Positions 35,546 to 45,015 of a stretch of 64,000 nucleotides of DNA are shown piece after piece. The translations under genes were made by a program, and so were the position numbers. Source of the DNA: Shimia sp040370365 (lineage in GTDB: Bacteria; Pseudomonadota; Alphaproteobacteria; Rhodobacterales; Rhodobacteraceae); NCBI RefSeq assembly GCF_040370365.1, contig NZ_BAABWQ010000002.1:434001-498000 (forward strand), written 5' to 3'. Below the pieces are notes generated by a model. The model saw only the letters and a list, made by a program, of their open reading frames with translations. It was not told where the DNA came from and ran no database searches. The stretch's first letter is position 1; every line of letters starts with the position of its first letter.

Positions 35546-37179
35546 GCGAAGCACTTCTCAAAGTTCGCGACCTAAAAATCGGCGCAACTGTTTACCCGCC
35601 TGGCGAAAAACCACACGATATTGAAATTGTGCACGGCGTGAGCTTTGACCTTCAGAAAGGTCAGGTTCTTGGACTAATTGGGGAATCTGGCGCCGGCAAA
35701 TCCACTATCGGATTGGCTTCAATGGCTTATGGTCGTGGGGGCGTAAAAATCACCGGGGGCGAAGTCTGGGTGAATGGTAGAGATATTCTCCAAACGGGCC
35801 ATTCAGATATCCGCAAACTTCGAGGCGGAGAGGTTACATATGTCAGCCAATCTGCCGCCGCATCTTTCAACCCGGCCAAAAAAATCATGGATCAAGTGGT
35901 CGAAGCTGCGATCTTACAAGGTAAATTCTCTAAGCGCGCAGCCGAAGCTCGTGCCATAGAGCTCTTTCGAAAGCTCGGCCTACCTGATCCTGAGACAATA
36001 GGTAACCGCTATCCGCACCAAGTGTCCGGTGGGCAACTGCAACGGTGCATGACCGCCTTGGCGCTTTGCCCTGAACCTGATTTGGTCGTTTTTGACGAGC
36101 CCACCACAGCACTCGACGTGACTACCCAAATCGACGTCCTTATGGCTATCAAAGAAGCCATTCGGGACACTGGCGTAGCAGCTTTATACATCACACATGA
36201 CCTAGCTGTAGTGGCCCAAGTGAGCGATGATATCTTGGTACTTAAGATGGGAGACATGGTAGAGTATGGCTCTGTAGATCAAATTATCAATTCGCCGCAA
36301 GAAGAGTACACCAGAGCTTTGGTGTCGGTTCGATCAATTGATCATGAGGAAAAAACGCCAACATCTGAGCCTGTGCTGAAAGTCGAAAACATCACTGCAC
36401 GCTACAAAGGCACAAATTTTGACGTTCTCAAGAACATCAATGTGGAGCTGCATGCTGGGCAGACACTTGCCGTTGTTGGTGAAAGTGGTTCTGGGAAATC
36501 AACCCTTGCACGCGTGATCACAGGTCTCCTTCCACAAAGCAAAGGGAACATCCATTTTGCCGGACGTGATCTCTCCAAAAGCCTAGATGGTCGATCTCGT
36601 GAAGATCTGCGCGAGTTGCAAATGATCTATCAAATGGCAGATGTTGCGATGAACCCACGCCAGACCGTTGGTACGATCATTGGTCGGCCGCTGGAGTTTT
36701 ACTTTGGTCTTCGTGGCGCAGAGAAGCGCAAACGGATTGAGGAGCTTCTGAATGAAATCGAGATGGGAGAGGGTTTCATTGATCGCTACCCAGCAGAGCT
36801 GTCTGGTGGTCAAAAACAGCGTGTTTGTATTGCCAGGGCACTGGCTGCAAAGCCAAAGATGATCATCTGCGACGAAGTCACGAGCGCTCTGGACCCCCTT
36901 GTGGCAGATGGCATTTTGAAATTGCTTCTGGACTTACAGAAGATTGAGGACGTGGCTTATCTATTTATCACTCATGATTTGGCAACCGTAAGGGCCATAG
37001 CGGATTCTATTTCCGTGATGTACCGGGGCGAAGTGGTTCGTTACGGTGGCAAAACCGATGTGCTAAGCCCTCCGTACGACGATTATACCGACCTCCTGCT
37101 TAGCTCTGTTCCGGAAATGAAACTGGGCTGGCTAGAAGAAGTTATCGCCAGCCGCAAAATGGAAAGCGCTGGCAATTGA
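35542..37179 (+). CDS. Double ABC ATPase (DppD-DppF fusion, second system)
   Basis: A 545-residue protein with two nucleotide-binding domains. Domain 1: GESGAGKST, signature VSGGQLQRC, DEPTTALD, ITHDLAVV. Domain 2: GESGSGKST, LSGGQKQRV, DEVTSALD, ITHDLATV. I chose the ATG at 35542, which has a perfect GGAGG at 35531-35535. The frame is open 14 codons further upstream, inside the permease gene. Followed by an intrinsic terminator at 37211. Confidence 0.94.
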   Translation: MSEALLKVRDLKIGATVYPPGEKPHDIEIVHGVSFDLQKGQVLGLIGESGAGKSTIGLASMAYGRGGVKITGGEVWVNGRDILQTGHSDIRKLRGGEVTYVSQSAAASFNPAKKIMDQVVEAAILQGKFSKRAAEARAIELFRKLGLPDPETIGNRYPHQVSGGQLQRCMTALALCPEPDLVVFDEPTTALDVTTQIDVLMAIKEAIRDTGVAALYITHDLAVVAQVSDDILVLKMGDMVEYGSVDQIINSPQEEYTRALVSVRSIDHEEKTPTSEPVLKVENITARYKGTNFDVLKNINVELHAGQTLAVVGESGSGKSTLARVITGLLPQSKGNIHFAGRDLSKSLDGRSREDLRELQMIYQMADVAMNPRQTVGTIIGRPLEFYFGLRGAEKRKRIEELLNEIEMGEGFIDRYPAELSGGQKQRVCIARALAAKPKMIICDEVTSALDPLVADGILKLLLDLQKIEDVAYLFITHDLATVRAIADSISVMYRGEVVRYGGKTDVLSPPYDDYTDLLLSSVPEMKLGWLEEVIASRKMESAGN

Positions 37180-37210
37180 CAGCATCTCGCTTGCTCACGT
37201 CCAATTGAAC

Positions 37211-37244
37211 AAAAAGACGGCGCCATATTGATGCCGTCTTTTTT
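37211..37244 (+). terminator. Intrinsic terminator after second ABC operon
   Basis: AAAAGACGGC pairs with GCCGTCTTTT around an 11-base loop, followed directly by a T-run (37239-37244). It closes the binding protein-permease-ATPase operon 32 bp after the last stop; the phosphodiesterase gene begins 63 bp beyond it. Confidence 0.88.
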
Positions 37245-37306
37245 AATTCAATGAATTTGAAGCGTCGTAGCATTGGGTGGCGTTTCTGCGTCACAAGGAA
37301 TGAAAA

Positions 37307-38143
37307 ATGACCCCGAAATTACTGCTCATCATTTTGGACGGTGTACCTTGGCGCAATTGGGAACGATTGTTTGGCAACCTTGAAGGATGGGTTGCTGATG
37401 GCACCGCACAAAAATGGAAAATGCGTTCGGTCTTGCCTTCAACCTCTGCAAGTTGCTACGCATCTATTCATACAGGCGTGACGCCGCAGGAACACGGCTG
37501 TACCGGAAACGGGAATGTCTTCCGTCTCAAACAACCGGATGTATTTTCACAGGTGTGCAAAGCGGGCGGTGTGACCGGAGCTGTGGCACATTCTTTTTGG
37601 TCCGAGTTTTTCAACCGCCACCCTTTTGAGTATGTCCGTGACATCGAATACGATGAGCCCGAAAGCGACACAATCAACCATGGCCGCTTTCACACAATGA
37701 CGGGATACGGCACTGCGAACCAGATGACCCCATCAGACATTGATTTGTTTGCGACGCTCACAAGCCTCTGCGTCAGACATAATTTGAACTACGGGCTTCT
37801 CCACACATGCACGCTTGACAGCATGGGCCACCGTTTTCAGCACGAGAGCCATGAAATGGATCATGCTTGCTTCGTGATGGATGAGATGCTTGCCCGCTTC
37901 ATCATGAAATGGCGCGCGATGGGATTTGAGGTCATTGTGACTGCGGACCATGGTCAGGACGCGCGTGGTCACCATGGAGGCCATAGTGCAATTCAACAGG
38001 ACTTTGCACTCTACTACTTCGGGGACTCTGAGGGTTTGTCGGCGAACACTGAGCTGAACCAATTGCAATTGGCGCCAACCATTTTGTCACAGTTAGGGGC
38101 TGAAATTCCTCCAAGTATGCAGGCTAAGCCCTTCCTGAAGTAG
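37307..38143 (+). CDS. Type I phosphodiesterase / alkaline-phosphatase superfamily enzyme
   Basis: A 278-residue cytoplasmic enzyme of the nucleotide pyrophosphatase/phosphodiesterase branch of the alkaline-phosphatase superfamily. Metal-binding pieces: the N-terminal LLIILDGVPW (Asp), the nucleophile region LPSTSASCYASIHTG, the second-site D and H in LDSMGHRFQHES, and the C-terminal ADHGQDARGHHGGH. It is shorter than NPP or PhnA-type proteins (about 400). No signal peptide. AAGGA lies before the ATG. It follows the ABC operon terminator and converges on the aminotransferase gene 8 bp away. A phosphate or phosphonate ester could be the substrate, but this is not shown. Confidence 0.85.
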   Translation: MTPKLLLIILDGVPWRNWERLFGNLEGWVADGTAQKWKMRSVLPSTSASCYASIHTGVTPQEHGCTGNGNVFRLKQPDVFSQVCKAGGVTGAVAHSFWSEFFNRHPFEYVRDIEYDEPESDTINHGRFHTMTGYGTANQMTPSDIDLFATLTSLCVRHNLNYGLLHTCTLDSMGHRFQHESHEMDHACFVMDEMLARFIMKWRAMGFEVIVTADHGQDARGHHGGHSAIQQDFALYYFGDSEGLSANTELNQLQLAPTILSQLGAEIPPSMQAKPFLK

Positions 38144-38151
38144 CGATGTTT

Positions 38152-39477
38152 TTATGTCGGCAATACGTCTTGAAAGGCGCACTTGACCGCATCACAAATG
38201 AGATCGATATGGGTATCTTCCATGATAAAAGGCGGTGCGAGCAGGAGGTGCGCGCCGGATTTTCCGTCAATTGTGCCACCCATTGGGTAGCAGATCAGCC
38301 CTGCGTCAAACGCTGCGGCCTTTAATTTTGCGGGTAATCCAAGTTCGGGGTCAAACGGTTTTTTGGTTGCCCTGTCGGCGACCAATTCCAGTGCCAGAAA
38401 CAGACCGCGGCCGCGTATATCCCCCACAAAAGGATGTGCTCCAAATTGGTCGGTAAGAGCCGCCTTCAGTTTGGCTCCCATAGGTGCTACGCGCTCTGCC
38501 ACGCCATCGTCTGTCAGACGTGTCAGAACGGCTAACGCTGCTGCAGCTGCCGTTGGATGACCATTGTAGGTGTGGCCATGTTGGAAGAAACCGGAGCCAT
38601 CACGAATGGCGTCATAAATCTCTGATGTACACAGCATTGCGCCCACAGGCTGATATCCCGCTCCCAACCCTTTGGCCACGGCACATATGTCAGGCTCTAC
38701 GCCATCTTGTTCACATGCAAACAGCGTTCCGGTGCGCCCCATACCACACATAACTTCATCAAGGATAAGAAGAACACCGTACTTATCACATATATGCCTG
38801 ATCGTCTTGAAGTACCCTTCCACCGCGGGAACAGCCCCTAAAGTTGCGCCAACAACTGGCTCCGCAACAAATGCTAAAACGTTCTCAGCCCCAAGGGACT
38901 CGATCTTCTGTTCCAACTCTAGTGCCACGCGCTGTCCATACTCCCACGCACTCTCCTGGTCCGTTTTTTCCCGATAGGCGTAACACGGGGAAATGTGGTG
39001 CGTGTCCATCAACATCGGTGCGAACGGCTCGCGCCGCCACATGTTGCCACCGGTCGCCAAGGCTCCCAACGTATTGCCATGGTAACTCTGCCGTCGGGCG
39101 ATTACGTGTCTTCTGTCTGCCTCTCCCTTCTCCAATGCAAATTGACGTGCAAGCTTCAATGCACTCTCCATTGCCTCTGACCCGCCAGAGACCAGATAAA
39201 CGCGATCTAATCCCTTTGGAGCATGAGACACCAATTTTTGCGACAGTGCCTCCGCAGGCGCCGAGGAAAAAAATCCCGTATGGGCAAAGGCTACCGCGTC
39301 CACTTGATCTTTGATTGCACTTATCACTGCCGAGTCAGAGTGCCCGAGACATGAAACTGCCGCGCCACCGGAACCGTCAAAGTATGCCTTGCCGCTTTGA
39401 TCAAACAGGAAAGGACCTTCCCCTCTGGCAACAACAGGAAGGGTCTTCTTGCAATGTCTCGGAAATATGTTGCTCAC
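38152..39477 (-). CDS. Class III PLP-dependent aminotransferase
   Basis: A 441-residue fold-type I aminotransferase of the omega-amino acid / ornithine type. YLVSGGSEAMESALKLAR binds the PLP phosphate, RRQSYHGNTLGAL is conserved, the PLP Asp is in LILDEVMCGMGRTG, and the Schiff-base Lys is in CAVAKGLGAGYQP. The start is GTG at 39477 with AGAAGG upstream, 7 bp after the BKACE stop, so the two genes are co-transcribed. The family often transaminates beta- or omega-amino acids. Together with a beta-keto acid cleavage enzyme it suggests conversion of a beta-amino acid to a beta-keto acid. Confidence 0.92.
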   Translation of the reverse strand: MSNIFPRHCKKTLPVVARGEGPFLFDQSGKAYFDGSGGAAVSCLGHSDSAVISAIKDQVDAVAFAHTGFFSSAPAEALSQKLVSHAPKGLDRVYLVSGGSEAMESALKLARQFALEKGEADRRHVIARRQSYHGNTLGALATGGNMWRREPFAPMLMDTHHISPCYAYREKTDQESAWEYGQRVALELEQKIESLGAENVLAFVAEPVVGATLGAVPAVEGYFKTIRHICDKYGVLLILDEVMCGMGRTGTLFACEQDGVEPDICAVAKGLGAGYQPVGAMLCTSEIYDAIRDGSGFFQHGHTYNGHPTAAAAALAVLTRLTDDGVAERVAPMGAKLKAALTDQFGAHPFVGDIRGRGLFLALELVADRATKKPFDPELGLPAKLKAAAFDAGLICYPMGGTIDGKSGAHLLLAPPFIMEDTHIDLICDAVKCAFQDVLPT

Positions 39478-39484
39478 TTTGAGG

Positions 39485-40303
39485 CTACCTTCTGAAAAGG
39501 GGACGGGCTAAACTTTTAGCAGCTTCTACAGCGCGAAAGATGTTCTCCGCGTTGTCCAAAGCCAACTCGCCGTCAGGGCGATAAAAATTGTTTTCAAAGC
39601 CAATACGGATGTTCCCACCTAGAGCCATTGCGGATTTGGCGACCTCATGCTCCGTATGGCCAAAAGCGCAGATCATCCAGCTCTCGCACAGCGGCAATGC
39701 CGCTTTGAGAAAAGGGGGCAACTCTTCAACCTGCGCCACTCTCGGCGGAGCGTATTGGCCCAACACCAAAAGCACGTCACAGCCATCTCGATCAATGAGA
39801 CCGGCCTTTTGCCAAACGCTCAATTGTGCAGCGTCCTGTGCGTCGTATAAAATATGTTGCACGTGGATACCTGCTTCTCTTGTCAACCCGTAGACGGCAT
39901 GCGCCAAATGAGTATCTCTTGCGATTTCGCGCACCGAAATGCTTGCTGCTTTGGGAACCAAGACACGTAAGGTATGCAGTTGATCGGGTACTTCAAAAAG
40001 ACCAGCGGCTTCGGTTGTGACTTGAATAGCCATCTCTGGAACACTTTCATGGATCGCGGAAATGGCTTCACGGTATCGCCCTGGATCCAATGTATGAACG
40101 CCTTGATCATCCCTGACGTGCAGATGAATTTCGTCCGCGCCGGCGTTGAAACAAGCCTTTGCTGTTTGCACCAATTCGACAATTGTAACTGGAAGAGCTG
40201 GATGGTCCTTTGACCCTCGACGAGCGCCGTTTGGAGCAGAAGTGATCTTTATAGGGATTTCGCCAAATGCAGGCGGTGCATCTGATGTTGATTGACCAAT
40301 CAT
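39485..40303 (-). CDS. Beta-keto acid cleavage enzyme (BKACE, DUF849)
   Basis: A 272-residue TIM-barrel enzyme of the BKACE family, which condenses a beta-keto acid with acetyl-CoA and cleaves it to acetoacetate and a new acyl-CoA. Recognisable parts: ITSAPNGAR near the start, the zinc-binding HLHVRD, the QVTTEAAG strand, and the C-terminal GGNIRIGFENNFYRPDGELA. I chose the ATG at 40303 (MIGQSTSDAPP), with GAGGAAA upstream; the frame is open 20 codons further. The beta-keto acid substrate varies widely in the family and is unknown here. It is divergent from the RpiR regulator. Confidence 0.9.
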   Translation of the reverse strand: MIGQSTSDAPPAFGEIPIKITSAPNGARRGSKDHPALPVTIVELVQTAKACFNAGADEIHLHVRDDQGVHTLDPGRYREAISAIHESVPEMAIQVTTEAAGLFEVPDQLHTLRVLVPKAASISVREIARDTHLAHAVYGLTREAGIHVQHILYDAQDAAQLSVWQKAGLIDRDGCDVLLVLGQYAPPRVAQVEELPPFLKAALPLCESWMICAFGHTEHEVAKSAMALGGNIRIGFENNFYRPDGELALDNAENIFRAVEAAKSLARPLFRR

Positions 40304-40346
40304 TGTCAGTTTCCTCTTCAGCAACATCAAAGAATCAATGCGACAC

Positions 40347-40362
40347 TGAAACAAACGTTTCA
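40347..40362. promoter_or_regulatory. TGAAAC/GTTTCA palindrome, candidate RpiR operator
   Basis: TGAAAC-AAAC-GTTTCA with perfect 6-bp arms lies in the gap between the BKACE gene and the divergent RpiR regulator. TGAAA-TTTCA type half-sites are common for MurR/RpiR-family proteins, so this is a likely autoregulatory and BKACE-aminotransferase operator. Binding is inferred. Confidence 0.6.
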
Positions 40363-40366
40363 CATA

Positions 40367-40403
40367 TTGACACGAACTAAAACAAATGGATAATTTGTGT
40401 CAA
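40367..40403. promoter_or_regulatory. TTGACAC/GTGTCAA inverted repeat with 23-bp spacer
   Basis: The arms TTGACAC (40367-40373) and GTGTCAA (40397-40403) are perfect 7-bp inverted repeats, immediately downstream of the TGAAAC palindrome and just before the RpiR Shine-Dalgarno. It could be a second operator, or two divergent -35 boxes (TTGACA on each strand). Both readings are possible. Confidence 0.45.
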
Positions 40404-40415
40404 GTGGAGGGATTC

Positions 40416-41282
40416 GTGAACACAGCTAGCCATCTTCAAGAGCGAGTTGCAGAAAACTATGCCGACCTGAGCGCCAAGTTGAGAGAAGCGGCAGATTTCG
40501 TCGTAGCCAATCAAATCGATGTGGCAGCACGCTCTTTGCGATCCGTTTCTTCTTCAAGTGGAGTTTCCCCTGCCACGTTGTCCCGCTTGGCCAGAGTTTT
40601 GGGGTTTGAAAGCTATGAAGACTTGCGTGAGCTATGCCGAACTACAGTGAGCGGGCACGGGCTCTCCTTTTCAGAACGGGCTGACCGTCTAAAAAAAGAT
40701 GCCAACGCAACTTCGTCGATACTGGAGCAGCAATCCGCAGCCTGTATGCACAACATCTCAAAAATGTGCGAAGAGCTCGACCGTTCCCGATTGCAGAGTG
40801 CGGTTGGCGCAATGGCTGATGCCCGATCAGTGGTTCTTTTTGGAGCCTTTGGATCCACCGGAATCGTCGAATACATGGCTTATTTGGCAAACTATTTTAG
40901 CACCAATTGGACACTGGCTGGCCGGATGGGAGCCTCGCTCGGAGCATCTCTTGCATCTATGAAGCCGCAAGACGTCCTTCTAATTGTGACCAAAGCGCCT
41001 TACGCGTCGCGCGCAATGCTTGCTGCAGAGGCAGCAAGCAAACGAGGAGCTTCTGTCATCGTCATCAGCGACAGTCATGCCTGTCCTGCTATCAAACACG
41101 CAAAATTCCCCTTTATTGTTCCATCAGAAAGTCCACAATTTTTTTCGTCCTACACTGCAACTTTGACCTTGATGGAAACAATGGTAGCCATGCTGGTAGC
41201 GCAAACTGGCGAGTTGGCCAGCGAGCGTATCCGCGATGTAGAGGCGCAAAACAAATGCCTCGGCGATTTTTGGACCGACTAA
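40416..41282 (+). CDS. MurR/RpiR-family transcription regulator
   Basis: A 288-residue regulator: an N-terminal RpiR helix-turn-helix (about 1-75; SSGVSPATLSRLARVLGFES) and a C-terminal SIS sugar-isomerase-like ligand domain (about 125-255; VVLFGAFGSTGIVEYMAYLA, LLIVTKAPYASRAMLAAEAA). I chose the GTG at 40416, which has GGAGG at 40406-40410; an ATG at 40386 lacks a Shine-Dalgarno. SIS domains usually bind phosphosugars, but RpiR proteins near amino-acid or TRAP genes also exist. It is divergent from BKACE-aminotransferase and lies 43 bp before the TAXI receptor gene, so it may govern both. Confidence 0.92.
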   Translation: MNTASHLQERVAENYADLSAKLREAADFVVANQIDVAARSLRSVSSSSGVSPATLSRLARVLGFESYEDLRELCRTTVSGHGLSFSERADRLKKDANATSSILEQQSAACMHNISKMCEELDRSRLQSAVGAMADARSVVLFGAFGSTGIVEYMAYLANYFSTNWTLAGRMGASLGASLASMKPQDVLLIVTKAPYASRAMLAAEAASKRGASVIVISDSHACPAIKHAKFPFIVPSESPQFFSSYTATLTLMETMVAMLVAQTGELASERIRDVEAQNKCLGDFWTD

Positions 41283-41325
41283 GTAAAAACAAAACTACAC
41301 ACTATCATCAACTAGGGAGCCTAAG

Positions 41326-42288
41326 ATGATTTCGAAACTGAAACTGGCGGGGGCCGCCATTGTTGCCTCTATGAGCTTTTCTGCTGGCGCTTCAGCGCAA
41401 GAGTTTGTCTCGATCGGTACCGGCGGCGTTACCGGCGTATATTATCCAACTGGCGGGGCGATTTGCCGTTTGGTCAACAAAGGCCGTAAAGAACACGGCA
41501 TCCGTTGCGCAGTGGAGTCTACTGGTGGTTCGGTGTATAACATCAACACCATCAAAGCTGGCGAACTTGAATTCGGAGTCGCGCAGTCTGACTGGCAGTA
41601 TCACGCTTACAATGGCACTTCAAAATTCGCTGACAATCCGTTCCCAGAAGTGCGTGCGGTGTTCTCAGTGCACCCTGAACCATTCACTGTAATCGCAAGG
41701 TCTGATGCAGGCGTGAACAGCTTTGCTGACCTGAAAGGCAAACGTGTCAACGTTGGCAACCCGGGTTCTGGTCAACGAGCCACAATGGAAGTGGTCATGG
41801 ACGCATATGGCTTCTCAATGGACGACTTTGCACTCGCAACCGAGTTCAAGGGCTCCGAGATGGCAAAGCAGCTGTGTGACGGCAACATCGATGCGATGAT
41901 TTACACTATCGGTCACCCTGCCGCGGCGATCAAAGAAGCAACCACCACCTGTGATGCCAACTTGGTGAACGTGACTGGTGCAGAAATCGACAAGCTGGTC
42001 GCCGATAACTCCTTCTACCGTGTCACAACTATTCCTGGCGGGATGTACAAAGGCACCGATGGCGACATCACCACTTTTGGCGTTGGCGCGACCTTTGTAA
42101 CATCTGCAAAAATCTCAGAAGATGTTGTCTACGTCGTCGCTAAATCCGTGATGGAAAACATCGAAGACTTCCGCAAGCTTCACCCGGCATTTGCAAATCT
42201 GGATCCTGCAGAAATGGTAAACGATGGCCTGAGTGCGCCGCTGCATCCCGGTGCCGAAAAAGCCTATATGGAACTTGGCCTCAAGTAA
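41326..42288 (+). CDS. TRAP transporter TAXI-family solute receptor
   Basis: A 320-residue periplasmic receptor of the TAXI type (TRAP-associated extracytoplasmic immunogenic protein). A signal peptide ends near ASAQ (about residue 25). The family opening EFVSIGTGGVTGVYYPTGG is clear, followed by ESTGGSVYNINTIKAGELEFG and GKRVNVGNPGSGQRATME. AGGGAG precedes the ATG. TAXI receptors bind glutamate, 2-oxoglutarate or other acids in the few known cases; this ligand is unknown. The partner permease follows. Confidence 0.95.
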   Translation: MISKLKLAGAAIVASMSFSAGASAQEFVSIGTGGVTGVYYPTGGAICRLVNKGRKEHGIRCAVESTGGSVYNINTIKAGELEFGVAQSDWQYHAYNGTSKFADNPFPEVRAVFSVHPEPFTVIARSDAGVNSFADLKGKRVNVGNPGSGQRATMEVVMDAYGFSMDDFALATEFKGSEMAKQLCDGNIDAMIYTIGHPAAAIKEATTTCDANLVNVTGAEIDKLVADNSFYRVTTIPGGMYKGTDGDITTFGVGATFVTSAKISEDVVYVVAKSVMENIEDFRKLHPAFANLDPAEMVNDGLSAPLHPGAEKAYMELGLK

Positions 42289-42316
42289 GCGCTAAGCCAC
42301 ACAATACGTCATTCGG

Positions 42317-42343
42317 ATGCGCCCCCATTTGGTGGGCGCATTT
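42317..42343 (+). terminator. Hairpin between TAXI receptor and TRAP permease genes
   Basis: ATGCGCCC (42317-42324) pairs with GGGCGCAT (42334-42341), with an inner CCA/TGG. Only three T residues follow, so it is more likely a partial attenuator or a 3'-end protector of the receptor mRNA than a full terminator. Confidence 0.6.
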
Positions 42344-42369
42344 GTAACATTGGTTCAACGGGGACAAAA

Positions 42370-45003
42370 ATGGCTCAAGATCATCAGCACGATGGCGCCG
42401 TAGCCGCAGACGCAATGGTAGCAGAAGTCGATACCGGGGCGCGTAATGCTACCGGTTTTCAAGGCAAGCTCATTATTGCGATTTGTATTATCTGGTCGCT
42501 TTTTCAGCTCTATATAGCTTCAAAATTGCCGGGCATGATGGCCCAGCTCACAGGGATTTCCGACTTTGCAAACGTGGTGGGTCAAGCGCGATATATCCAC
42601 CTTGCATTTGCAATGTCACTGGCAATTTTCGCCTTCCCAATGTTCCGTACTTCCCCACGAGACCGCATCCCACTTTATGATTGGGGACTGTTGGCTTTGG
42701 GGGTCAGCGCTTGCCTCTACCTCGTTTTCTTCCGCTACCAAATTGCAGATCGGCCCGGGCTATGGACCAACACAGATATCATCATGTCCGCGATTGGCAT
42801 GGTTGTGTTGATGATCTGCGTTTACCGGGCTCTTGGGTTGCCTTTGGTTATTATCGCTGGAGCGTTTGTCGCCTTTGCTTTTTTTGGTGGTTATTCCGAA
42901 TGGGTCCGCGAAATCACCAACTACGGTGGTGCGTCGCTTTCTAAGGCGCTTGGTCACTACTGGATGCAAACCGAGGGTGTGTTTGGCGTCGCTCTTGGCG
43001 TTTCCACATCCATGATCTTCCTGTTCGTGTTGTTTGGTGCACTGCTTGACCGCGCAGGTGGCGGCAACTGGTTTATCAAGGTTGCGATTGCCTTATTGGG
43101 CGCTCTGCGCGGTGGACCAGCTAAAGCCTCCGTACTCAGTTCTATGATGACGGGCATGATCTCGGGCAGCTCTATCGCAAACACCGTGACCACAGGGACA
43201 TTTACCATCCCACTGATGAAGCGCATTGGGTTCCCTGCCGAAAAGGCTGGCGCAGTAGAGGTGGCCTCCTCAACCAATGGTCAGCTGACACCACCAGTCA
43301 TGGGCGCAGCGGCCTTCTTAATGGTTGAGTACGTCAATATTCCTTACATTGATGTGGTCAAGCATGCCTTCTTACCTGCCGTCATTTCCTACATCGCACT
43401 GCTCTATATTGTGCACCTTGAGGCATTGAAGATGCAAATGCAGGGCCTCAAGAAAGCGGGCCGTCATATCGGCCCGATAATGATTTTGGTTTTGTTTCTA
43501 ACTGGATTTATCGCACTGGGGGCACTGACCTTCCTGATGATCGGCATTCGCAGCGTTCTGGAACCTATTGTGGGTGACAGCATCTATATTGCGGTTGCCC
43601 TCGTCGCGGCCATGTACATTGGCCTTCTGTTTGTGGCGTCAAAGTATCCAGATGTGGCAATGGACGATCCTAACGCACCACTTGAAGCTCCTCGGCTGAC
43701 TCCAACACTTTTGGGCGGCGCATACTACGCTTTGCCGATTTTCATACTCGTATGGAATTTGATGGTGAAAACAGAGTCCCTCGATAGGCTATCGCCCGCA
43801 CTTTCCGCATTCTGGGCAACGATTTTCATGATTGTCGTTGCGGTGACACACAGACCAATCAAAGCGTTCTTCCGCGGCGAAACTGCGCTCAATACCGCGT
43901 TTTCTGTCGGTTGGCAGGACTTTGTCCAAGGCTTGATCATGGGCGCGCGCAACATGATCGGGATTGGTGTCGCGACGGGTGCTGCCGGTATAATTGTGGG
44001 TACCATCAGCCTCACCGGCGCGCACCAAGTCATCGGGCAGGTAATCGAAGTGATCTCAGGTGGCAACCTGATTGTCCTTCTACTGTTGGTTGCCGTTCTC
44101 AGCCTGATCCTAGGAATGGGGCTTCCAACAACAGCAAACTACATTGTGGTGAGCTCTCTAATGGCCCCAGTAATAGTTGGTGTGGGTGCACAGGCCGGTC
44201 TAGTCGTTCCTTTGATCGCTGTGCATATGTTCGTGTTTTACTTCGGTATTCTCGCGGACGACACTCCGCCGGTGGGCTTAGCAGCCTACGCCGCAGCAGC
44301 GATCTCACGCGGAGATCCGATCAAAACCGGCGTTCAGGGCTTTGCCTATGACATCCGAACAGCGCTTCTCCCATTCATGTTTATCTTCAATACCGATCTC
44401 TTGCTGATAGACGTCAGCCTTGGAAAAGCAGTCATGGTATTCTTTGTGGCGCTTATTGCCATGTTGATTTTCGCAGCGGCAACCCAAGGCTACTTCATAG
44501 CGAAGTCAAAACGTTGGGAAAGTGCTGCGTTGCTTTTCATCGCGTTTATGTTGTTCAGGCCAGATTTCTTTTTGGACCAAGTTTCCGAAAAGTACAAAAC
44601 GGCCACTGGCCCCGAAGCGGTGCAAATCGTCGGCACCCAACCCGAAGGCGCATTGATCCGCTTCATGGTGGAAGGTCCGGATTTCGATACGGGCGAAAAT
44701 CGAAGAACAACGGTGACGATGGTGTACCCGGGCGGCGATCCAAGTGCTGCCATGTCAGATAATGGCCTGGCTGTGTTGGAAGAAGAAGGTAAACTGCTTC
44801 TGGAAGAACCGTTTCCCGGCACGCCTTACTTCGGTCAATTGGGCACTGAGTACGACTACTATGGTGACCAGCCCGTGGTGATCTCTCAGGTACAGGTGGA
44901 AAACGAGCGTTTACCAAAGGAGCTCTTTTTCATACCAGCCCTGCTTTTGCTCGCCGGACTAATGTTCATTCAGAGCCGTCGCGCGACACAACCTGCGTTT
45001 TAG
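42370..45003 (+). CDS. TRAP transporter fused permease (TAXI type, with DUF3394)
   Basis: An 877-residue inner-membrane protein joining the small (DctQ-like) and large (DctM-like) TRAP permease parts, as in TAXI systems. Many helices span residues 30-740. GALRGGPAKASVLSSMMTGM and TNGQLTPPVMGAAAFLMVEY, with GLPTTANYIVVSSLMAPVIV, are the DctM/TAXI core motifs. A C-terminal soluble part (about 740-850; EGALIRFMVEGPDFDTGENR) followed by a last helix matches the DUF3394 extension found in this subgroup. TRAP transporters use Na+ or H+ gradients, not ATP. It is followed after 12 bp by a universal stress protein gene. Confidence 0.94.
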   Translation: MAQDHQHDGAVAADAMVAEVDTGARNATGFQGKLIIAICIIWSLFQLYIASKLPGMMAQLTGISDFANVVGQARYIHLAFAMSLAIFAFPMFRTSPRDRIPLYDWGLLALGVSACLYLVFFRYQIADRPGLWTNTDIIMSAIGMVVLMICVYRALGLPLVIIAGAFVAFAFFGGYSEWVREITNYGGASLSKALGHYWMQTEGVFGVALGVSTSMIFLFVLFGALLDRAGGGNWFIKVAIALLGALRGGPAKASVLSSMMTGMISGSSIANTVTTGTFTIPLMKRIGFPAEKAGAVEVASSTNGQLTPPVMGAAAFLMVEYVNIPYIDVVKHAFLPAVISYIALLYIVHLEALKMQMQGLKKAGRHIGPIMILVLFLTGFIALGALTFLMIGIRSVLEPIVGDSIYIAVALVAAMYIGLLFVASKYPDVAMDDPNAPLEAPRLTPTLLGGAYYALPIFILVWNLMVKTESLDRLSPALSAFWATIFMIVVAVTHRPIKAFFRGETALNTAFSVGWQDFVQGLIMGARNMIGIGVATGAAGIIVGTISLTGAHQVIGQVIEVISGGNLIVLLLLVAVLSLILGMGLPTTANYIVVSSLMAPVIVGVGAQAGLVVPLIAVHMFVFYFGILADDTPPVGLAAYAAAAISRGDPIKTGVQGFAYDIRTALLPFMFIFNTDLLLIDVSLGKAVMVFFVALIAMLIFAAATQGYFIAKSKRWESAALLFIAFMLFRPDFFLDQVSEKYKTATGPEAVQIVGTQPEGALIRFMVEGPDFDTGENRRTTVTMVYPGGDPSAAMSDNGLAVLEEEGKLLLEEPFPGTPYFGQLGTEYDYYGDQPVVISQVQVENERLPKELFFIPALLLLAGLMFIQSRRATQPAF

Positions 45004-45015
45004 GGAGTAGAGACC

